From the NCBI GenBank assembly GCA_029939545.1, contig JAOZSS010000113.1, positions 1-7,741 of the forward strand: a stretch of 7,741 nucleotides of DNA, read 5' to 3'. The stretch is from Kiritimatiellia bacterium. Lineage in GTDB: Bacteria; Verrucomicrobiota; Kiritimatiellia; UBA8416; JABMPJ01. A program made the position numbers and the translations under genes. How positions within the stretch are numbered: the first letter of the stretch is position 1; each line of letters starts with the position of its first letter. The notes under the pieces were generated by a model that did not search any database, was not told the origin of the DNA, and was given only the letters and a program-made list of their open reading frames with translations. Positions 6,052 through 7,741 of the stretch are shown here, one piece after another.

Positions 6052-7287
6052 ATGGTGCGTACATTTGTTGGTTTGGGGTTTGGGGCCATTCAGGGCGGCT
6101 TGTTTCTATATGAAGCCTATCGTTCCGGGAATTTCGACCGCTTCGTTGTGGCCGAAATTATGCCGGATGTTGTAGAGGCGGTCCGGCAAAGCGGTGGTTA
6201 CGCGGTCAATATCGCCACACACGCCGGTGTTGAGCAGCAGGAGGTCGATGGCCTTGAGATCCTCAATCCGACCAACCCGGAAGATGCGGCCACTCTTATA
6301 GAAGCCCTTGCCAACGCCTCCGAGATTGCGGTGGCGCTTCCCAGCGTGGAGTTCTACCAGAGAGGCAACCCATCACCTGCAGCACTGCTTGCCAATGGTC
6401 TGAAAGCCAAGCGCTCGCAGTCGGACTTCATACCGTGTGTGGTCTATGCGGGTGAGAACCACAACCATGCCGCAGAGCTCCTGGAGCAAGAGGTCCGCAA
6501 GGAATTGGGGGCATCGGCAACTGATGCGCTCCAGGGGCATCAGTTCCTGAACACCGTCATCGGTAAAATGAGCGGCGTTGTGGCGGACGGGGCACAGATG
6601 GAACGGGACGCCCTGCAGCCCATGGCGCCGGGCCTTCAGCGTGCGTTCCTGGTGGAGGCGTTCAATCATATTCTGATTTCCCGGATCGAGCTGTCGGGGT
6701 TCCAGCGGGGCATTGACGTCCTGGTTGAGAAACCTGAACTGCTGCCCTTCGAAGAAGCCAAGCTTTACGGCCATAATGCCACACACGCCCTGGTGGGCTA
6801 TCTGGCCCATCGGAAAGGGTATGCGACCATGGCGGAAGCGCTCGCCGAAGATTACCTGCGTGACTTCGCCCGCGAGGCCTTTCTTCAGGAGTCCGGCGCG
6901 CCTCTGATTGCGCGGTATGCCGGCGTCGACCCCCTGTTCACGCCGGATGGATACATGGCCTATGTCGACGATCTCCTTAAACGTATGGCGAATCCGCACC
7001 TGGAGGACAGCGTGGAGCGGATCATCCGTGATCCAGAGCGCAAGCTGGCATGGGAGGACCGTCTGATCGGGACCCTGCGACTGGCGATCTCGGCGGGCGT
7101 CGAACCCACACGTTTTGCCTTGGGTGCCGCCGCCGCACTGGAGTATGCGCAGCCCGGCAGTCCGGTGAGCGATGTGGGGGATGCGCTGCGCTGCATCTGG
7201 GCCACTGTTCCCGAGGCGGAAGCAGACGCCGTCATTACCAGGGTTGAAGTGGCGTGCAAGACATTGCAGAGAGAGCGCCCATACTGA
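6052..7287 (+). CDS. Mannitol-1-phosphate 5-dehydrogenase-like polyol dehydrogenase
   Basis: The 411-residue protein fits the polyol-specific long-chain dehydrogenase family (MtlD, mannitol 2-dehydrogenase and uronate-reductase relatives). These interconvert a polyol or polyol phosphate and its ketose with NAD(H) and need no metal. The N-terminal dinucleotide loop is GLGFGAIQGG at 7-16. An AGEN motif at 133-136 corresponds to A-C-E-N of MtlD. The catalytic signature K-x4-N-x2-H is intact as KLYGHNATH, giving Lys237, Asn242 and His245. A late motif DPERKLAWEDRLIG at 327-340 matches the D-P-x-R-K-L-x-x-D-R-L-I-G block of MtlD. Overall identity looks low and the N-terminus is atypical, so I give no gene symbol. 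The start has GGGAG at 6041-6045, six bases upstream. It is the third gene of the operon, and its end overlaps the ceramidase-like remnant. The expected product is a ketose, or a ketose phosphate if a phosphate site is present. The exact polyol is not visible. Confidence 0.8.
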   Translation: MVRTFVGLGFGAIQGGLFLYEAYRSGNFDRFVVAEIMPDVVEAVRQSGGYAVNIATHAGVEQQEVDGLEILNPTNPEDAATLIEALANASEIAVALPSVEFYQRGNPSPAALLANGLKAKRSQSDFIPCVVYAGENHNHAAELLEQEVRKELGASATDALQGHQFLNTVIGKMSGVVADGAQMERDALQPMAPGLQRAFLVEAFNHILISRIELSGFQRGIDVLVEKPELLPFEEAKLYGHNATHALVGYLAHRKGYATMAEALAEDYLRDFAREAFLQESGAPLIARYAGVDPLFTPDGYMAYVDDLLKRMANPHLEDSVERIIRDPERKLAWEDRLIGTLRLAISAGVEPTRFALGAAAALEYAQPGSPVSDVGDALRCIWATVPEAEADAVITRVEVACKTLQRERPY

Positions 7288-7445
7288 AGGCAGGTGCCGG
7301 TCAGATTGATGTGTCGCCGACAAATATGCTGATCAGCGCGACCCATACCCATTCGGGTCCCGTAACGTGCGATATACTCGCGATGAGTGCCGATCCCGTT
7401 CTGGCGCCCACCGATCCTGGCTATGTGGAACTCCAGAACACCTGA
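7254..7445 (+). pseudogene. Remnant of a neutral/alkaline ceramidase-like gene with internal deletion
   Basis: The 63-codon frame begins at GTG 7254, inside the preceding gene, or at the CTG at 7284, which would give a 4-base overlap. It shows two blocks typical of neutral-ceramidase-like proteins: the N-terminal LKAGAGQIDVSP at 11-22 and the zinc-site segment LISATHTHSGPVT at 26-38. In intact proteins these are separated by roughly 60-100 residues, but here they are joined by two residues. A further family-like stretch (SADPVLAPTDPGYVEL, 45-60) runs into a stop after residue 63, so most of the protein is absent. It would not fold or bind zinc properly. The overlap with the polyol dehydrogenase suggests it was once the fourth gene of the operon. 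Bacteria of this type often carry non-lipid-degrading relatives, so the original substrate is unclear. An assembly artefact is the alternative. Family assignment is from motif memory. Confidence 0.6.
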
Positions 7446-7491
7446 CGTAGCATAGATTTTCGTTGCACCTGATTTGGCCCAATATGAGCGA

Positions 7492-7653
7492 TTACTGTCG
7501 TAAGTCGTTGATATAGACCTCCCCTCCTCGGTGCGCTTCCTGGAGCATTCGGAATGCGGCAGCTCTTGCTGTATTGACAAAGGCGGTAGCGGGAATCTCG
7601 CCGATGATCGTCGGTAGTGCCAGCGATGGAATTCCAGTAAAGGGGGTGGGCGG
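7492..7653 (-). pseudogene. Possible 3' fragment of an unidentified minus-strand gene
   Basis: Reading the minus strand from a stop at 7654-7656 down to the stop at 7492-7494 gives 53 open codons with protein-like composition. A hydrophobic IPSLALPTIIGEIPATAF stretch is followed by an amphipathic helix with ARAAAFRMLQEAHR, and the frame ends in GGEVYINDLRQ. There is no upstream start or ribosome binding site in this frame. The only internal ATG (complement of 7546-7548) would leave 18 residues. It looks like the C-terminal end of a protein whose beginning has been lost, but I do not recognise the family. Chance opening of a frame of this length is possible. Confidence 0.3.
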
Positions 7654-7671
7654 TTAGCTCCTCCTGCCCCC
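7642..7671 (+). terminator. GC-rich hairpin downstream of the operon remnant
   Basis: GGGGGTGGGCGG (7642-7653) can fold back on CCTCCTGCCCCC (7660-7671) around the loop TTAGCT, with 11 of 12 pairs including two G-T wobbles. The wobbles pair only in plus-strand RNA, so a plus-strand structure is favoured. No T-run follows, so intrinsic termination is uncertain; it may be a 3' stabilising structure or chance. The stretch 7446-7741 otherwise holds only the possible minus-strand fragment and small palindromes such as GCATTCGGAATGC at 7545-7557. I see no intact gene in it. Confidence 0.3.
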
Positions 7672-7741
7672 ATATATCCCTTCGAACGCACCCTACACTT
7701 CATCCCTTTCTTAGTTCCCACACTTTGTCCGATACGCTTAG

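Noticed and set aside
6373..7323. 316-codon antisense frame
   Set aside because: It is the reverse strand of the polyol dehydrogenase gene, whose catalytic motifs are clear on the plus strand. Its composition is rich in His, Arg, Gln and Cys, as in shadow frames.
7545..7571. Palindrome GCATTCGGAATGC and nearby CAGC-tctt-GCTG hairpin
   Set aside because: Short, with too small a loop in the first, and within the possible minus-strand coding fragment; likely chance.
6960..7721. 253-codon antisense frame reaching into the 3' non-coding region
   Set aside because: It covers the end of the polyol dehydrogenase and the ceramidase-like remnant, is Ser/Arg-rich and low in structure, and differs in frame from the more protein-like 7492-7653 fragment.

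Overview
The window suggests a free-living, sugar-using Gram-negative bacterium, moderately GC-rich by eye. It most likely belongs to the PVC/Planctomycetes-type phyla (Lentisphaerota, Kiritimatiellota, Verrucomicrobiota, Planctomycetota) or a similar environmental lineage. This is inferred from gene content: a uroporphyrinogen-decarboxylase-like protein, GH4 and neutral-ceramidase-like remnants, a Gfo/Idh oxidoreductase, an FHA-PEGA membrane protein and short intergenic heptamer repeats. No marker gene fixes the taxon.

Layout. (1) At 7-477, minus strand, is a short ORF. Its first ~115 codons look like the N-terminus of a URO-D-superfamily protein and its last ~40 like the C-terminus of a GH4 alpha-galactosidase/glucosidase, so it is an in-frame chimera. 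(2) A 108-bp divergent control region (478-585) carries an inverted repeat whose arms flank a predicted promoter. (3) At 586-1536, plus strand, is an AraC-family regulator with an N-terminal cupin domain. (4) At 1643-3007, minus strand, is a single-pass membrane protein with a cytoplasmic FHA domain and three PEGA repeats. (5) A 479-bp intergenic region (3008-3486) holds the FHA-gene promoter, two short repeat clusters and the ribosome binding site of the next operon. (6) At 3487-7287, plus strand, is a compact three-gene operon: a class III PLP aminotransferase, a Gfo/Idh NAD(P)-dependent oxidoreductase and a mannitol-1-phosphate-5-dehydrogenase-like polyol dehydrogenase with an intact K-x4-N-x2-H catalytic motif. 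(7) At 7254-7445 is a remnant of a neutral/alkaline-ceramidase-like gene that has lost an internal segment and its C-terminus. (8) The rest, to 7741, holds a possible minus-strand 3' gene fragment and a GC-rich hairpin, with no intact gene.

How the parts may work together. The aminotransferase, Gfo/Idh enzyme and polyol dehydrogenase are closely spaced and each has its own Shine-Dalgarno sequence, so they probably act on one carbohydrate-derived substrate by keto/hydroxyl and keto/amino interconversion. No characterised pathway with exactly this trio came to mind. The substrate, and whether the route makes or degrades an amino-polyol, are open. The AraC-like protein most plausibly controls the divergent gene to its left. 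The damaged genes at both ends suggest local deletion, or assembly chimerism, around an intact core.
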